Positions 42,127-51,305 are shown, counted from the stretch's first letter. The stretch is 64,000 nucleotides of DNA from Microbacterium nymphoidis (GCF_021044885.1 NZ_JAJNOD010000001.1:1178001-1242000), one strand, 5' to 3'. Translations and numbers: made by a program. Notes: generated by a model from the sequence alone, not told the origin.

Positions 42127-43452
42127 TCAGTCGACCGCGAGAACCCGCGGCGTGTGCGGCGGGCGCGGGCCGCGCTGTCGCCGCAGGCCGATGGTCGCCG
42201 CGACCGCGATGCTACCCGCAACCGCCAGCGGCACGAGCCCGGTGATGAGGAACGTGGTCTGCCCGCCGAGCGCATCCACCGACCAGCCGGTGAGCACCGC
42301 GCCGAGCGCCTGGGCTCCGGTGGCGCACATCATGTAGAGCGACACGACGCGGGCGCGGATCGCGCCGTTGGTCGACAGCTGTGTCAGTGAATCGTTGGCC
42401 ACCATGAACATGAGCCGGGTGATGAGCGCGGCCACCATGGCCACGATGAAGAGCGCAGGAGTCGGGGCGAATCCCGTGACGGCCCAGATGGCGCCCGACA
42501 CGGCAAGCAGCAGCGCGTTGTCACGCATGCGCAGGCGCCGACGCCGCGCCGCCAGCAGCGACCCGATGAACGCGCCGAGGGCTGCCATCGCCTGGAAGAG
42601 GCTGTAGCCCGCCGAACCCAGATCGAACTCATCGCGTGCGGCCCATCCGAACAGCACCGACCCCGTCAGACCGAACAGCGCGAGCACCGTGATCAGCAGG
42701 AGCGAGGCGCCGATGTCGTTCTTGCGACGGACGTAACGGATCGCCTCGCGGATCTGGCCGCGCTGGGCGCGCACCTTGATGGCGGGATGCAGACGGTCGC
42801 GACGGATGAGCAGCAGCCCGATCACACCGATCACGGGGCCGACCGCCCCGATGATCATGGCCCAGCCGGCGCCGAGCCCCGCGATCGCGATGCCGGCCAC
42901 CGCAGCGCCGATGATCCCCGCGCACTGCTGAACGGCCGCGTTGAGTCCCATCGCATTGGCCAGGCCCCGGGTGCCCACCACCTCGACGACGAACACCGCC
43001 CGGCTCGGCCCTTCGAACGCCGCGCTGATTCCGACGAGCAGCGACGTGAGGATGATGAGGCCGACCGAGGCCGTGCCCAGCACAGCGGGGATGGCGAGCG
43101 CGAGGAACGCCCCGACGAGCAGCAGCTGGACGGCGATGACGGTGCGCCGCGCAGAGAAGCGGTCCCCGACGACGCCGCCCCACGGTGCGAGAAGCATGGG
43201 CGGCAGCAGCTGGAACGTCACCACGAGGGAGATCAGCGCCACGTTCCCGGTCAGCTCCACCATGAGCCAGTCGGTCGCGATCCGCGCGAGCCACCCGCCC
43301 GCGGAGGATGCCGCAAGCGCGCCGGTGTACCAGCGGAAGTTCGGCACCGTGAGGGAGGCGAAGGTGGCGCGCAGCGTGGGCCGGGCGGCCAGCACGGGGA
43401 GCGGTTCGGTGATCGGGTACGCACCGGGATAGCTGCCCGTCGGAGCTGACAT
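42127..43452 (-). CDS. MFS transporter, drug/siderophore exporter type
   Basis: A 441-residue protein with about twelve membrane helices and a long central loop (RRDRLHPAIKVRAQRGQIRE) between the halves. The motif APWGGVVGDRFSARR after helix 2 is the conserved MFS loop. The sequence type (FRWYTGALAASSAGGWLARIATDWL near the start) fits the MFS_3/EntS-like exporters. The substrate is unknown. It is divergent from a LysR gene that has a frameshift, so its control may be lost. The start at 43452 (MSAPTGSYPGAYP) is the best match to the family, although the frame is open further. Confidence 0.85.
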   Translation of the reverse strand: MSAPTGSYPGAYPITEPLPVLAARPTLRATFASLTVPNFRWYTGALAASSAGGWLARIATDWLMVELTGNVALISLVVTFQLLPPMLLAPWGGVVGDRFSARRTVIAVQLLLVGAFLALAIPAVLGTASVGLIILTSLLVGISAAFEGPSRAVFVVEVVGTRGLANAMGLNAAVQQCAGIIGAAVAGIAIAGLGAGWAMIIGAVGPVIGVIGLLLIRRDRLHPAIKVRAQRGQIREAIRYVRRKNDIGASLLLITVLALFGLTGSVLFGWAARDEFDLGSAGYSLFQAMAALGAFIGSLLAARRRRLRMRDNALLLAVSGAIWAVTGFAPTPALFIVAMVAALITRLMFMVANDSLTQLSTNGAIRARVVSLYMMCATGAQALGAVLTGWSVDALGGQTTFLITGLVPLAVAGSIAVAATIGLRRQRGPRPPHTPRVLAVD

Positions 43453-43537
43453 GACCTCCACCGTACGCAGCCCCATTCCATCACGTAACGACATGAGGTA
43501 GATATGTGTCATCACGTTTGGTGATGAAAGGGAGCAG

Positions 43538-44382
43538 ATGTACGACCCCGAACTGCTGCGGTGTTTCGTCGCCGTCGCCGAAACGCGCAGCTTTTCTGCC
43601 GCCGGTCGCCAGCTCGGCGTGGGCCAGCCGACCGTGAGCGGCCGCATCCGTCGGCTCGAGCAACAGGTGGACCGCGTGCTCGTCGCGCGTGACACGCGCA
43701 GCGTGGCTCTCACCGACGACGGCGAGGCGATGCTCGGGTTCGCACGCCGCGCACTGGCGGTCCTCGACGAGGCGCACGCGTTCTTCGCCGGCCCGCGGAG
43801 CGCACGCGCATCCGTTTCGGCACCGCCGACGACCTCGCCCTCACGCACCTGCCCGGGATCCTGCGTGACTTCCGGCGCCGCAACCCGCGCGTGGACGTGG
43901 AGGTGACGGTCGGTCAGTCCGCCGCGCTGGTGCGACGCCTCAAGGCCGGAGGGCTCGACCTGGTCTATGTGCGTCGTGAGCCGGGGATCGAGGATGGACG
44001 CGTGGTGCGCCGGGAGCAACTGATCTGGGGTGCGCACCCGTCACTGCGATTCGACGCCGAGGAGCCGGTCCCGCTGGTGACCTATCCACGCCCCAGCCAC
44101 TCACGCCAGTCCGCCATCGACGCTCTGGAGGAGGCCGGACGCCGCTGGCGCACGGCCTGCACCGTCCGCGACATCACGGGCGTGCTGGCGGCCGTGCGCG
44201 CGGCGCTCGGGGTCGCGGTCTTCCCGGCGACGATGATGCCCGGCGACCTGGAACGGGTGGACGGTGCACTCCGATTGCCACCGCTGGGCGTACTGGAGTT
44301 CGCGCTCCTCGATGATCCGGCCGCCTCGCGCCCCGCCGTGGAGGCGCTGAGCGCGGCGATCACGTCGAGCCCGCTCGTCTGA
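43538..44382 (+). pseudogene. LysR family regulator, frameshifted
   Basis: The N-terminal part is a good LysR helix-turn-helix (MYDPELLRCFVAVAETRSFS, QPTVSGRIRRLEQQVD). At about 43790-43797 (GGCCCGCGGAGC) the frame is lost by one base. The sensor domain continues in another frame as RIRFGTADDLALTHLPGILR and runs to a stop at 44382 (LGVAVFPATMMPGD and other LysR C-terminal features). A one-base correction would give a normal protein of about 281 residues. It is divergent from the MFS exporter it presumably controls. It is either a recent mutation or a sequence error. Confidence 0.75.
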
Positions 44383-44808
44383 TCAGCCCTCCGTGCTCGG
44401 GACCATGGAGGCGTGATGCAGGTGGAGCCAGGGGTAGTCCCTCAGCAATTCGGCGCAGAACCGGTCGACGGGCGGATACCCCACCGCGCCGATCCACAGC
44501 GTGTACGGGAGCGGATCCGGATGCCCGACGGGAGGCAGCCACTCGACAGCCCACGCCCGCAGCGCATCGGCGAGCACTTCACCCGGCCCCGGCAGCCGCC
44601 CACCGGACGCGGGGGCAAGGTCCTGCCGTACCGACAGCGGCATGATGCCGGCGGGACCCGGCCAGCCGCGGAGGAGAATCGGCCCGGTGCTTTCGAGGAA
44701 CACCTGGCCGTAGCCGTCCTCGGGGAGCGCAGCGAGAAGCCGGTTCAGCACCGGCACATCACCGGCCACCCCGGCCAGAATGAAATGATCTCCGTGAGCG
44801 CTATGCAT
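44383..44808 (-). CDS. SIP-domain protein (siderophore-interacting-like), iron-regulated
   Basis: A 141-residue protein resembling the C-terminal NAD-binding half of siderophore-interacting ferric reductases: HFILAGVAGDVPVLNRLLAALP near the start, VFLESTGP, then WLPPVGHPDPLPYTLWIGAVG. The FAD-binding half is absent, so by itself it is not a complete ferric-siderophore reductase. The ATG lies within a DtxR/IdeR-type iron box with no room for a ribosome binding site, so the transcript is probably leaderless and is made only when iron is scarce. It may work with the siderophore importer at 58928-62772. It is convergent and adjacent to the LysR gene. Confidence 0.75.
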   Translation of the reverse strand: MHSAHGDHFILAGVAGDVPVLNRLLAALPEDGYGQVFLESTGPILLRGWPGPAGIMPLSVRQDLAPASGGRLPGPGEVLADALRAWAVEWLPPVGHPDPLPYTLWIGAVGYPPVDRFCAELLRDYPWLHLHHASMVPSTEG

Positions 44809-44826
44809 AAGGTAAGGCTAACCTAA
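44808..44826 (-). promoter_or_regulatory. DtxR/IdeR-type iron box
   Basis: TAAGGTAAGGCTAACCTAA, a 19-bp near-palindrome close to the DtxR/IdeR consensus TTAGGTTAGGCTAACCTAA. It overlaps the start codon of the SIP-domain gene and faces away from the TPR gene at 44892. Binding of iron-loaded repressor would block the SIP promoter. Confidence 0.8.
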
Positions 44827-44891
44827 CTTAGGCTCGCAAGCGAGGACGAGGAGCAATCTGCTTAAGTCGGTACAGACACAGGAGGCCCCGG

Positions 44892-46874
44892 ATGACGGTT
44901 CACCAGAGGATCGCACTCATCGAGTCCGCGATCGACCACGACGACGTCTCCTCGCTGGTCCACGGTGCTGACCGGCTGCGCGAACTCCTGGCGTCCACGC
45001 CTCCCGCGGAGGCTGTGCCCGTCCTCCTCTCGCTCTGCCCGCTGGTGCATGACCTGGAGTCGTACGCGGAACTCGCCTCCTGTGCCGCACAGATCGCCAC
45101 GTCACCGCACGCCGGCACACGCGAGCGACTCTTCGGTCAGTACTGGGCCGAGAACGCCCGTGCGCACCTCACCGGCGACAGCCCGATCCCGGCATACCTG
45201 CACCTGCTCACCGCGATCGGGGACGACTCCTCCCCGGAGCTCACCCGCCTCGGCAACCGCCTGTGGAATCCCGCATTCCACAGGTGGCGGCCCCGCGCTT
45301 TCCTCGACGGCTATCTGCCGTGGGCCGCCGCACGCTTCCCCTCCGCGAGCGACGAAGATCGAGAGGTCATCATCTCCCGGGTGCTGGATCGCGTGGACGA
45401 TCTCGACGATCCGGTCGAACGGATCGCGGTGGTCACCGCGCTGCTGTCGTGGCGGGGCCTGGACGATCCGTACTGGCGTCTGGGCCTGCGCCGACGACTG
45501 GCCGACGACGCGGCCGCGCAGGGTGATAGCATCCTCGCCCGCCGTACCTACCTGCAGCTCGCAGACGACGCAACCGCCGCCGGTGAGCTCGCGGCCGCGG
45601 TGTCCGCGCGAGTACAGGCGGCACGCACAGCCCGCGACGCCGGCGAACTGGAGGTCGCCATCCAGGAGCTGGAGCACATCGGCGACATGGCCGTGCCACA
45701 CGATCATGACCACCGCCTCGCCATCGCGAACGCGCGGCTGGTCCTGGTCGACACACTGGTCCTCCACGCACCCGATCGCGGTGCCCGCGAGGGCGAAACG
45801 ATGTGGCGCGACCTCGCCCACTCCCCGTCGGATGAAATCGCGCACCTCGCGGGCCTCGCCCTGGCACGTTCGTGGAACGAGCTGGATGCCCGCTCCCGGC
45901 GGGAGCGCGCCACCCGCATCCTCGCGCGCTTCCCCGCTCCCGTCACCCCCGAGATCCGCACGCTGATGGTGATGGCGCTCAACACCCGCACCCGCGCCGT
46001 GAGCGAGCTCGGTGATGACGCGCTGGCCCTTGTGGATGCCGAGGCCGCACACGCGCTGTGCACGACCGAGGTGCCAGACTTCGTCCGCGCCACCACCGAC
46101 CGCAATCGCCTGGCGCTGCAACTGCGCACCGGTGACTACAGCGAACGAGACGAGATCTTCGGCGCGGTCCGCAACCTGCTCGATGATGCCGATGCTGCGT
46201 CGGCTCGTGGGGAGGCCGCCGAGGCGGAACGCCTGTACCGGCAGACGTTTGATGAGGCACAGCCGTCGTCAGATACGGCCACGCGCATCGTGGGGCTCAC
46301 GGCCCTGCAGAACTGGACAGTCGACCTCCTGAACGCGCGAGAGTATGCGCGGGCCGCGGAGATCGCCCGGCTCAGCATCGAATCGGCGATCGTCGACGGC
46401 GGCGTCGGGACCGAGCTGCTGGCGCAGGCCTGGCTCCAGTTCGGAAACGCCGTGAACCGGCTGGCCGATCGCGCCATGGCCCGGCACGCGTTCCGGCAGG
46501 TGATGACGATCGCCGCCGACGCCCCCAGCCCCGCCCTGACGGAGCTGGGCTCGCAGGCGGCGTGGAACGATGCGGTTGTGATCGACGACGGGTCTCAGCC
46601 ACACGAGGCACTGGCCGCCTATGCGCACGTCATCACGCGGGTGACGGCCGACTCGCCCCTCTCTCAGCAGCGCCGCGCGGCGAAGGCGTTGAAGAACAGC
46701 GCCGTCGTGTTCGCAGGCGAACTCAATCGCCCACAGGACGCCGCGGCGGCGTGGGCGCGGCTCGCCGAGCGATACACGAACCATACCGACCCTGAGCTCG
46801 CACGACTGGTCGCCGAGGCGCAGCAGCACCTGCCGAAGTCGGCCTCACGCGGGGGCTTCTGGCGCCGCCGCTGA
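44892..46874 (+). CDS. Large TPR-like helical repeat protein
   Basis: A 660-residue soluble protein made almost entirely of helices, with repeats of TPR type (for example DDATAAGELAAAVSARVQAARTARDAG, ASARGEAAEAERLYRQTFDEAQP, SDEIAHLAGLALARSWNEL). AGGAGG lies 7 bases before the ATG. No catalytic motif, signal peptide or membrane segment is seen. It is likely a scaffold for protein-protein contacts; partners are unknown. It is divergent from the iron-regulated SIP gene, but only the latter has the box next to its start. Confidence 0.78.
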   Translation: MTVHQRIALIESAIDHDDVSSLVHGADRLRELLASTPPAEAVPVLLSLCPLVHDLESYAELASCAAQIATSPHAGTRERLFGQYWAENARAHLTGDSPIPAYLHLLTAIGDDSSPELTRLGNRLWNPAFHRWRPRAFLDGYLPWAAARFPSASDEDREVIISRVLDRVDDLDDPVERIAVVTALLSWRGLDDPYWRLGLRRRLADDAAAQGDSILARRTYLQLADDATAAGELAAAVSARVQAARTARDAGELEVAIQELEHIGDMAVPHDHDHRLAIANARLVLVDTLVLHAPDRGAREGETMWRDLAHSPSDEIAHLAGLALARSWNELDARSRRERATRILARFPAPVTPEIRTLMVMALNTRTRAVSELGDDALALVDAEAAHALCTTEVPDFVRATTDRNRLALQLRTGDYSERDEIFGAVRNLLDDADAASARGEAAEAERLYRQTFDEAQPSSDTATRIVGLTALQNWTVDLLNAREYARAAEIARLSIESAIVDGGVGTELLAQAWLQFGNAVNRLADRAMARHAFRQVMTIAADAPSPALTELGSQAAWNDAVVIDDGSQPHEALAAYAHVITRVTADSPLSQQRRAAKALKNSAVVFAGELNRPQDAAAAWARLAERYTNHTDPELARLVAEAQQHLPKSASRGGFWRRR

Positions 46875-46886
46875 TTCCCTTCGGCG

Positions 46887-47747
46887 TCAGGGCATCGCCT
46901 CCAGCGCGCCGGTGGCGACCATCACCACATCACCTCCGACACGGACATTGGTGAGAGCATCGGCTGCCCCCTCCGGGCGGACCGTGCTACGGCTCGGGCG
47001 GCCGGTGAACCGCCCCTGCCGGAGGGTGAACTCCTCCCCCACCGGCACGACGACATGCCGCGCGAGGTAGCCGCCCACGCATCCGGCAGCACTCCCCGTC
47101 GCCACGTCCTCCATCGCTCCGTCGTTGTTCCAGTGGCGACCCTCCAGCGCCTCGACGTCGAGCAGGTAGGCGAATTGGGCTCCGTGGCGGCCGATCAGCT
47201 CGGCGAAGTCGTCGCGCACGATCCGCGCCCGGTCCAGGCCCCCGCGCACGGGAACGATCAGATACCGCAGACCGGTAGACATGACCTCCAGGGGAAGATC
47301 GGCGAGAGCTTCCAGGTGGAGCGCCGCGGCGATCTCCTCGCGATCGGTTCCGCCCACGACACCGAGGAACTGCGGCGCCCCCTGGTCGAGCTCCACCCGG
47401 TAGCCGCTCGTCGTCGACCGCGTGGTGAGGGTGACGGTGCGATCCTTCAGGCGGAATCGCCAGTGCAACGCCCCCTTCGCCCCGCGCGACTCGTGCAGGA
47501 CCGCGGCGGCGCCCAGCAGCGGATGACCGGCGAAGTCCAGCTCCTCGAACAGATCGAAGATGCGCGCCTCCACCACGTTGTCCTCGCTCGGTTCGCCGAG
47601 GAAGATCGTCTCGAAGTGGCGAAGCTCCTGGGTGATGACGAGCATCTGCTGCGCCGACAGCGCAGGACCCCCGGGAAACACGGCCAGGCTGTTGCCTGTG
47701 AAGGGACGGGTGGCGAACACATCCACGTGCCGGTAGGTCACAGTCAT
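46887..47747 (-). CDS. PhzF family epimerase/isomerase-like protein
   Basis: A 286-residue PhzF-fold protein with two similar alpha/beta halves. It has FATRPFTGNSLAVFPGG at the start, Glu46 in RHFETIFL as the expected catalytic acid, DFAGHPLLGAAAVL, and VATGSAAGCVGGYL in the second half. Family members include the phenazine enzyme PhzF and many isomerases with unknown substrates. There are no phenazine genes nearby, so the natural substrate cannot be named. The start is 47747; upstream in-frame sequence does not resemble the family. Confidence 0.88.
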   Translation of the reverse strand: MTVTYRHVDVFATRPFTGNSLAVFPGGPALSAQQMLVITQELRHFETIFLGEPSEDNVVEARIFDLFEELDFAGHPLLGAAAVLHESRGAKGALHWRFRLKDRTVTLTTRSTTSGYRVELDQGAPQFLGVVGGTDREEIAAALHLEALADLPLEVMSTGLRYLIVPVRGGLDRARIVRDDFAELIGRHGAQFAYLLDVEALEGRHWNNDGAMEDVATGSAAGCVGGYLARHVVVPVGEEFTLRQGRFTGRPSRSTVRPEGAADALTNVRVGGDVVMVATGALEAMP

Positions 47748-47772
47748 GATCGGATCCTTCGTTCGAGCCGGG

Positions 47773-48531
47773 TCAGGCGGGGAGGATGCGCACCCGGCGA
47801 CGGAGCAGTCGCATCGTATCGGCGTCGGGGTCCGCATCGGTGATCACGCCGGACACCTCGCTGAAATCCAGCACGCCGAAGGGTGAGGCGGTGCCGATCT
47901 TCTCGGCCGAACCCAGCACATACGTCTCCGCCGCCCGTCCTGCGAGCGCGCGTTTCATCGCAGCCTCATCCGGGTCTCCCGTGGTGAGCCCGGCATCCGG
48001 ATGAACGCCGGTGACGCCCAGCAGGAACAGGTCCGCCGCCACGCGCTGCGCCGCCTCGATCGCCGCTGCCCCGCTCGCCACCGCGGAGTGCTTGAAGAGC
48101 CGGCCGCCGAGAATGAAGACGTCCACGCGGGGGTGGCTGACCAGCGCGGCCGCGACGGTGGGGCTGTGCGTCACGATGGTGCACTCCAGCGCGGGCGGGA
48201 GGAGAGTCGCAACGGCGAGCGCGGTGGTGCCGCCGTCAAGGATGACGGTGCTGCCCGGGTCGATCAGCCCCACGGCTGCAGCCGCCACGCGCCGCTTGCC
48301 CTCCGCGGCGATGAGGGTCCGACCGGCGTAGTCGGCGACGGCCGGCGACACCGGAACCGCGCCACCGTAGACGCGCTGGCACAGTCCCTCCGCTGCGAGA
48401 TCCCGGAGATCGCGCCGGATGCTGTCCTCTGACAGGCTCAGCCGCGCAGCGACGTCTTTCGCCACGATCTTCCCCTCGCGGCGCAGGATGTCCAGCAGGT
48501 GATCACGACGTTCCGCGGCAAGCATCCTCAT
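47773..48531 (-). CDS. DeoR family transcriptional regulator
   Basis: A 252-residue sugar-phosphate-responsive repressor. The winged helix covers residues 3-58 (AERRDHLLDILRREGKIVA, SEDSIRRDLRDLAAEG, RVYGGA). The sensor domain shows DGGTTALAVATLLP, THSPTVAAAL, FILGGRLFKHS and DAGLTTGDPDEAAMKRA, typical of DeoR. ATG 48531 is preferred; a GTG at 48543 is possible. Three 10-bp repeats at and upstream of the start look like its own operator and lie between it and the divergent NUDIX gene. Confidence 0.87.
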   Translation of the reverse strand: MRMLAAERRDHLLDILRREGKIVAKDVAARLSLSEDSIRRDLRDLAAEGLCQRVYGGAVPVSPAVADYAGRTLIAAEGKRRVAAAAVGLIDPGSTVILDGGTTALAVATLLPPALECTIVTHSPTVAAALVSHPRVDVFILGGRLFKHSAVASGAAAIEAAQRVAADLFLLGVTGVHPDAGLTTGDPDEAAMKRALAGRAAETYVLGSAEKIGTASPFGVLDFSEVSGVITDADPDADTMRLLRRRVRILPA

Positions 48532-48560
48532 CCGTTCTTTCACGTTCTTGCACGTTTTAT
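48531..48560. promoter_or_regulatory. Three phased 10-bp repeats, likely DeoR operator
   Basis: TCCGTTCTTT, CACGTTCTTG and CACGTTTTAT follow one another with a 10-bp step. In the other direction they read as repeats of AACGTGmAAG type, common for DeoR operators. They cover the start region of the DeoR gene and lie 15 bp before the NUDIX start, so both genes could be controlled. Confidence 0.5.
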
Positions 48561-48574
48561 CCTATTCTAGCGCG

Positions 48575-49276
48575 ATGACTTCAGACGCACGGCTTCGCCT
48601 CACCCCGGGAGCGGGAATCCCAGATAGACGCGGACGCACCGGACTCGACGCCACAGGCCGCGATCTCTCGCGCAACCCCGACGTGCGGGTCCACGACGTG
48701 GAGGTCACCTCCGATGGGTGGCACGTACTGCGGCGCACGACCTTCGACTACCGGCGGCGTGATGGCGCCTGGTCCACGCTGCAGCGGGAAACCTATGACC
48801 GCGGCGACGGAGCGACCATCCTGCTCTACGACGAGCACCGGGACACGGTTCTGCTCACGCGCCAGTTCCGCTTCCCGGCCTACGTGAACGAACACCCCGA
48901 CGGCATGCTCATCGAGACCGCGGCAGGCCTGCTGGACGGCGACGATACGGAGACGGCCATCCGGCGCGAGGTGGCCGAGGAGCTCGGCGTCGACGTCGGA
49001 ACAGTCACCCCGGTGTTCGCCGCGTACATGAGCCCGGGATCGGTCACGGAGCGCGTGCACTTCTACGCCGCTCCATACTCGCGCGCCGATTGCACGGGCG
49101 AGGGTGGCGGACTCAGGGAGGAGGGCGAGGACATCGAGGTGGTCGAGCTGCCCCGCCACGATGCCCTCGCGATGATCACCGACGGACGCATCGTGGATGG
49201 CAAGACCATCATGCTGCTGCAGTGGTGGGAGCTCCAGCGGAGAGCAGCCGGCCCTCCCCTCTCATCCCGGGAATAG
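48575..49276 (+). CDS. NUDIX hydrolase, GDP-mannose pyrophosphatase NudK-like
   Basis: A 233-residue NUDIX protein. GLLDGDDTETAIRREVAEELGV forms the complete NUDIX box with the metal-binding RE..EE residues. The preceding sequences (RRDGAWSTLQRETYDRGDGATILLYDEHR, VLLTRQFRFPAYVNEHP) closely follow NudK, which hydrolyses GDP-mannose to GMP and mannose 1-phosphate. The frame is open to 48548, but homology and the AT-rich repeats favour ATG 48575. It is divergent from a DeoR gene that may regulate it. Confidence 0.85.
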   Translation: MTSDARLRLTPGAGIPDRRGRTGLDATGRDLSRNPDVRVHDVEVTSDGWHVLRRTTFDYRRRDGAWSTLQRETYDRGDGATILLYDEHRDTVLLTRQFRFPAYVNEHPDGMLIETAAGLLDGDDTETAIRREVAEELGVDVGTVTPVFAAYMSPGSVTERVHFYAAPYSRADCTGEGGGLREEGEDIEVVELPRHDALAMITDGRIVDGKTIMLLQWWELQRRAAGPPLSSRE

Positions 49277-49341
49277 AGTGAAAGAGCGGGATCCGGCACC
49301 CCCGTCTGCCGGGCCGCAGCTGCTGCATCAGGAGGTTCACC

Positions 49342-50385
49342 ATGCGCGCTGTCGTCTTCGAGAACTACCAGACCTTCCCCGTCCTCACCGACGTGCCCAC
49401 GCCCGCTCCGGGGCCGGGCGAGGTCCTGCTGAAGGTGGCGGGATCCGGCGCGTGCCACTCCGATGTCGCGGTGTACCACGACTTCACCGCTGACGGTCCG
49501 GGCTCCATCACCCCCGGTTTCGTGCTCGGGCACGAAGTCTCCGGGTGGATCGAGGCTCTCGGAGAAGGCGTCTCCGGCTTCCAGAAGGGCGACGCCTACC
49601 TCGTGTACGGCCCGACCGGCTGCGGCCGCTGCCGCATGTGCGCACAGGGCCTGGAGACCTACTGTGAGAACGCCGCCACGAACCCGGCACTGGCCGTGGG
49701 CCTCGGCCGCAACGGCGGGATGGCGGAGTACGTCACCGTCCCGGCCCACCACCTGATCCCCCTCGGCGACGCCGACCCCGTGGACGCCGCGCCGCTCTCA
49801 GACGCCGCGCTCACGCCGTATCACGCCATCAAGCAGGCGCTTCCGAACCTGGCCGGCGGCGGCAAGTTCGCCCTGGTGGTGGGTCTCGGCGGCCTCGGGC
49901 AGATCGCCGTGCAGATTCTTCGCGCCCTCACCGGGGCAACGATCATCGCCACCGACTCAAAGCCGGACGCGATGGCGCGCGCCGAGGCCAACGGCGCCGT
50001 CACCGTTCCCGGGGGCGAGGGACAGCTGGAGGCGATCCGCGCGATCACCGGTGGCCGCGGCGTCGATGCCGCCTTCGACTTCGTGGGTGTCGCGCCGACG
50101 GTGAACCTGGTGAAGTCCGCCGCCGGCATCGGCTCGCGCATCATCATCGTGGGCATTGCCAATGGCACCGTGGAGTGGAACTTCTTCGGCACCCCGTACG
50201 AGTCGACGCTGAGCAGCACCTACTGGGGCTCCCTCTCCGACCTCTACGACGTGGCCGCGATGTACCGCGCCGGGCAGATCGTTCCCGACGTGGAGCGCTT
50301 CACCATGGACGATGCGCTCGAGGCATACCGCAAGCTGGAGGCGGGCCAGCTGTCGGGTCGGGCCGTCGTCGTTCCGCACTCCTGA
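49342..50385 (+). CDS. Zinc-dependent alcohol dehydrogenase (MDR family)
   Basis: A 347-residue medium-chain dehydrogenase. Catalytic zinc ligands are Cys38 (GACHSD), His64 and Glu65 (GHE). The structural zinc set is Cys94, Cys97, Cys100 and Cys108. The NAD-binding GLGGLGQIAVQ motif is present, followed by TDSKPDA, where Asp suggests NAD rather than NADP. It oxidises a primary or secondary alcohol; the substrate is not indicated. AGGAGG lies 6 bases before ATG 49342. It is a single gene ended by a clear hairpin. Confidence 0.9.
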   Translation: MRAVVFENYQTFPVLTDVPTPAPGPGEVLLKVAGSGACHSDVAVYHDFTADGPGSITPGFVLGHEVSGWIEALGEGVSGFQKGDAYLVYGPTGCGRCRMCAQGLETYCENAATNPALAVGLGRNGGMAEYVTVPAHHLIPLGDADPVDAAPLSDAALTPYHAIKQALPNLAGGGKFALVVGLGGLGQIAVQILRALTGATIIATDSKPDAMARAEANGAVTVPGGEGQLEAIRAITGGRGVDAAFDFVGVAPTVNLVKSAAGIGSRIIIVGIANGTVEWNFFGTPYESTLSSTYWGSLSDLYDVAAMYRAGQIVPDVERFTMDDALEAYRKLEAGQLSGRAVVVPHS

Positions 50386-50400
50386 AACGCGGGAGATCAG

Positions 50401-50431
50401 GACGGCCGTTCACCTCGGGTGGACGGCCGTC
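50401..50431 (+). terminator. Hairpin after the alcohol dehydrogenase gene
   Basis: GACGGCCGTTCACC and GGTGGACGGCCGTC pair as a 14-bp stem (one G-T wobble) with a 3-base loop, 15 bp after the stop codon and before the convergent SDR gene. Confidence 0.75.
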
Positions 50432-50447
50432 TGTGTATGGCGGGACG

Positions 50448-51305
50448 TCAGGGCGCAGTTTGGTCGTCATGACCCCGGATGTCGGCGGACATCCGGAGAT
50501 TGCCCGCGGTGAAGCCGCCGTCCACCGTGAGCACCGTGCCGGTGACCCATCGCGCGGCATCGGATGCCAGGAACATCACCGCGGCAGCGGCATCCGCAAC
50601 CGTGCCGACGCGGCGCAGCGGATACCAGCCGCTCAGACGCGCGAGCACCCCGGGATCAGCCGCGCGTCGCTGCGTCCAGGCCGGCGTCTCCACAGTGCCG
50701 AGCGCGACCGTGTTGCAGCGAACCCCGGCCGGCCCGAACTCGGTCGCGATGGAGCGGGTGAGACTCTGCAACCCGCTCTTCGCCGCCGAGTACGCCTCGT
50801 TGCCGAGGTGCAGGGCGGCGTTGATCGAGGAGATGTTGACGATGACCCCGTCGCCTCGGCTGATCATCCCTGGAAGTACCGCCTGGGACACGAGAATCGG
50901 CCCCATCAGGTTCACGTCGATCTCCCGACGCATCTGCTCGGGCGTCGCCGACAGGAAATCGTCGTCTCCGCAGATCATGGCGTTGTTCACCACGACATCG
51001 AAGTCTCCGCGCGCCGAGACCAGCTCGCGCAGACCGGTCGCGTCCGTCACATCGACCGCATCGACCATCACTTCGGGCACCGCGTCCCGTGCGACCGCGG
51101 CGGCCGCCGCATTGACTTCGATGACGACCACCTCGGCGCCGGCGGCGGCGAAGGCCTGCGCCGTGGCCAGCCCGACACCCGACCCGCCGCCGGTCACGAG
51201 CACGCGCCGTCCGGTGAAGTCGAAGGATGCTTCACCGCGACCTTGACCCGGTTCTGATTCGTCCACGTCGCCTCCTCCTCCCGACGGCGCCGTCGGTGGC
51301 GCCAT
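50448..51305 (-). CDS. SDR family oxidoreductase
   Basis: A 285-residue short-chain dehydrogenase with a Gly/Pro-rich N-terminal extension of about 30 residues. TGGGSGVG is the cofactor motif, followed by IEVN (an acidic residue after strand 2, so NAD is likely). NNAMICGDDD replaces NNAG, SSINAALHLGNEAYSAAK supplies Ser, Tyr and Lys, and it ends with VTGTVLTVDGGFTAGN. Substrate unknown. Upstream (51306-51467) the sequence is non-coding and borders a broken permease gene. Confidence 0.83.
   Translation of the reverse strand: MAPPTAPSGGGGDVDESEPGQGRGEASFDFTGRRVLVTGGGSGVGLATAQAFAAAGAEVVVIEVNAAAAAVARDAVPEVMVDAVDVTDATGLRELVSARGDFDVVVNNAMICGDDDFLSATPEQMRREIDVNLMGPILVSQAVLPGMISRGDGVIVNISSINAALHLGNEAYSAAKSGLQSLTRSIATEFGPAGVRCNTVALGTVETPAWTQRRAADPGVLARLSGWYPLRRVGTVADAAAAVMFLASDAARWVTGTVLTVDGGFTAGNLRMSADIRGHDDQTAP

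Noticed and set aside
41727..42275. Open frames in both directions over the repeat-rich gap
   Set aside because: The products are made of Arg/Ser runs from tandem repeats, and the frames overlap the MFS gene end.
46887..47747. Phenazine biosynthesis cluster
   Set aside because: Only a single PhzF-fold gene is present; no other phz genes lie nearby.
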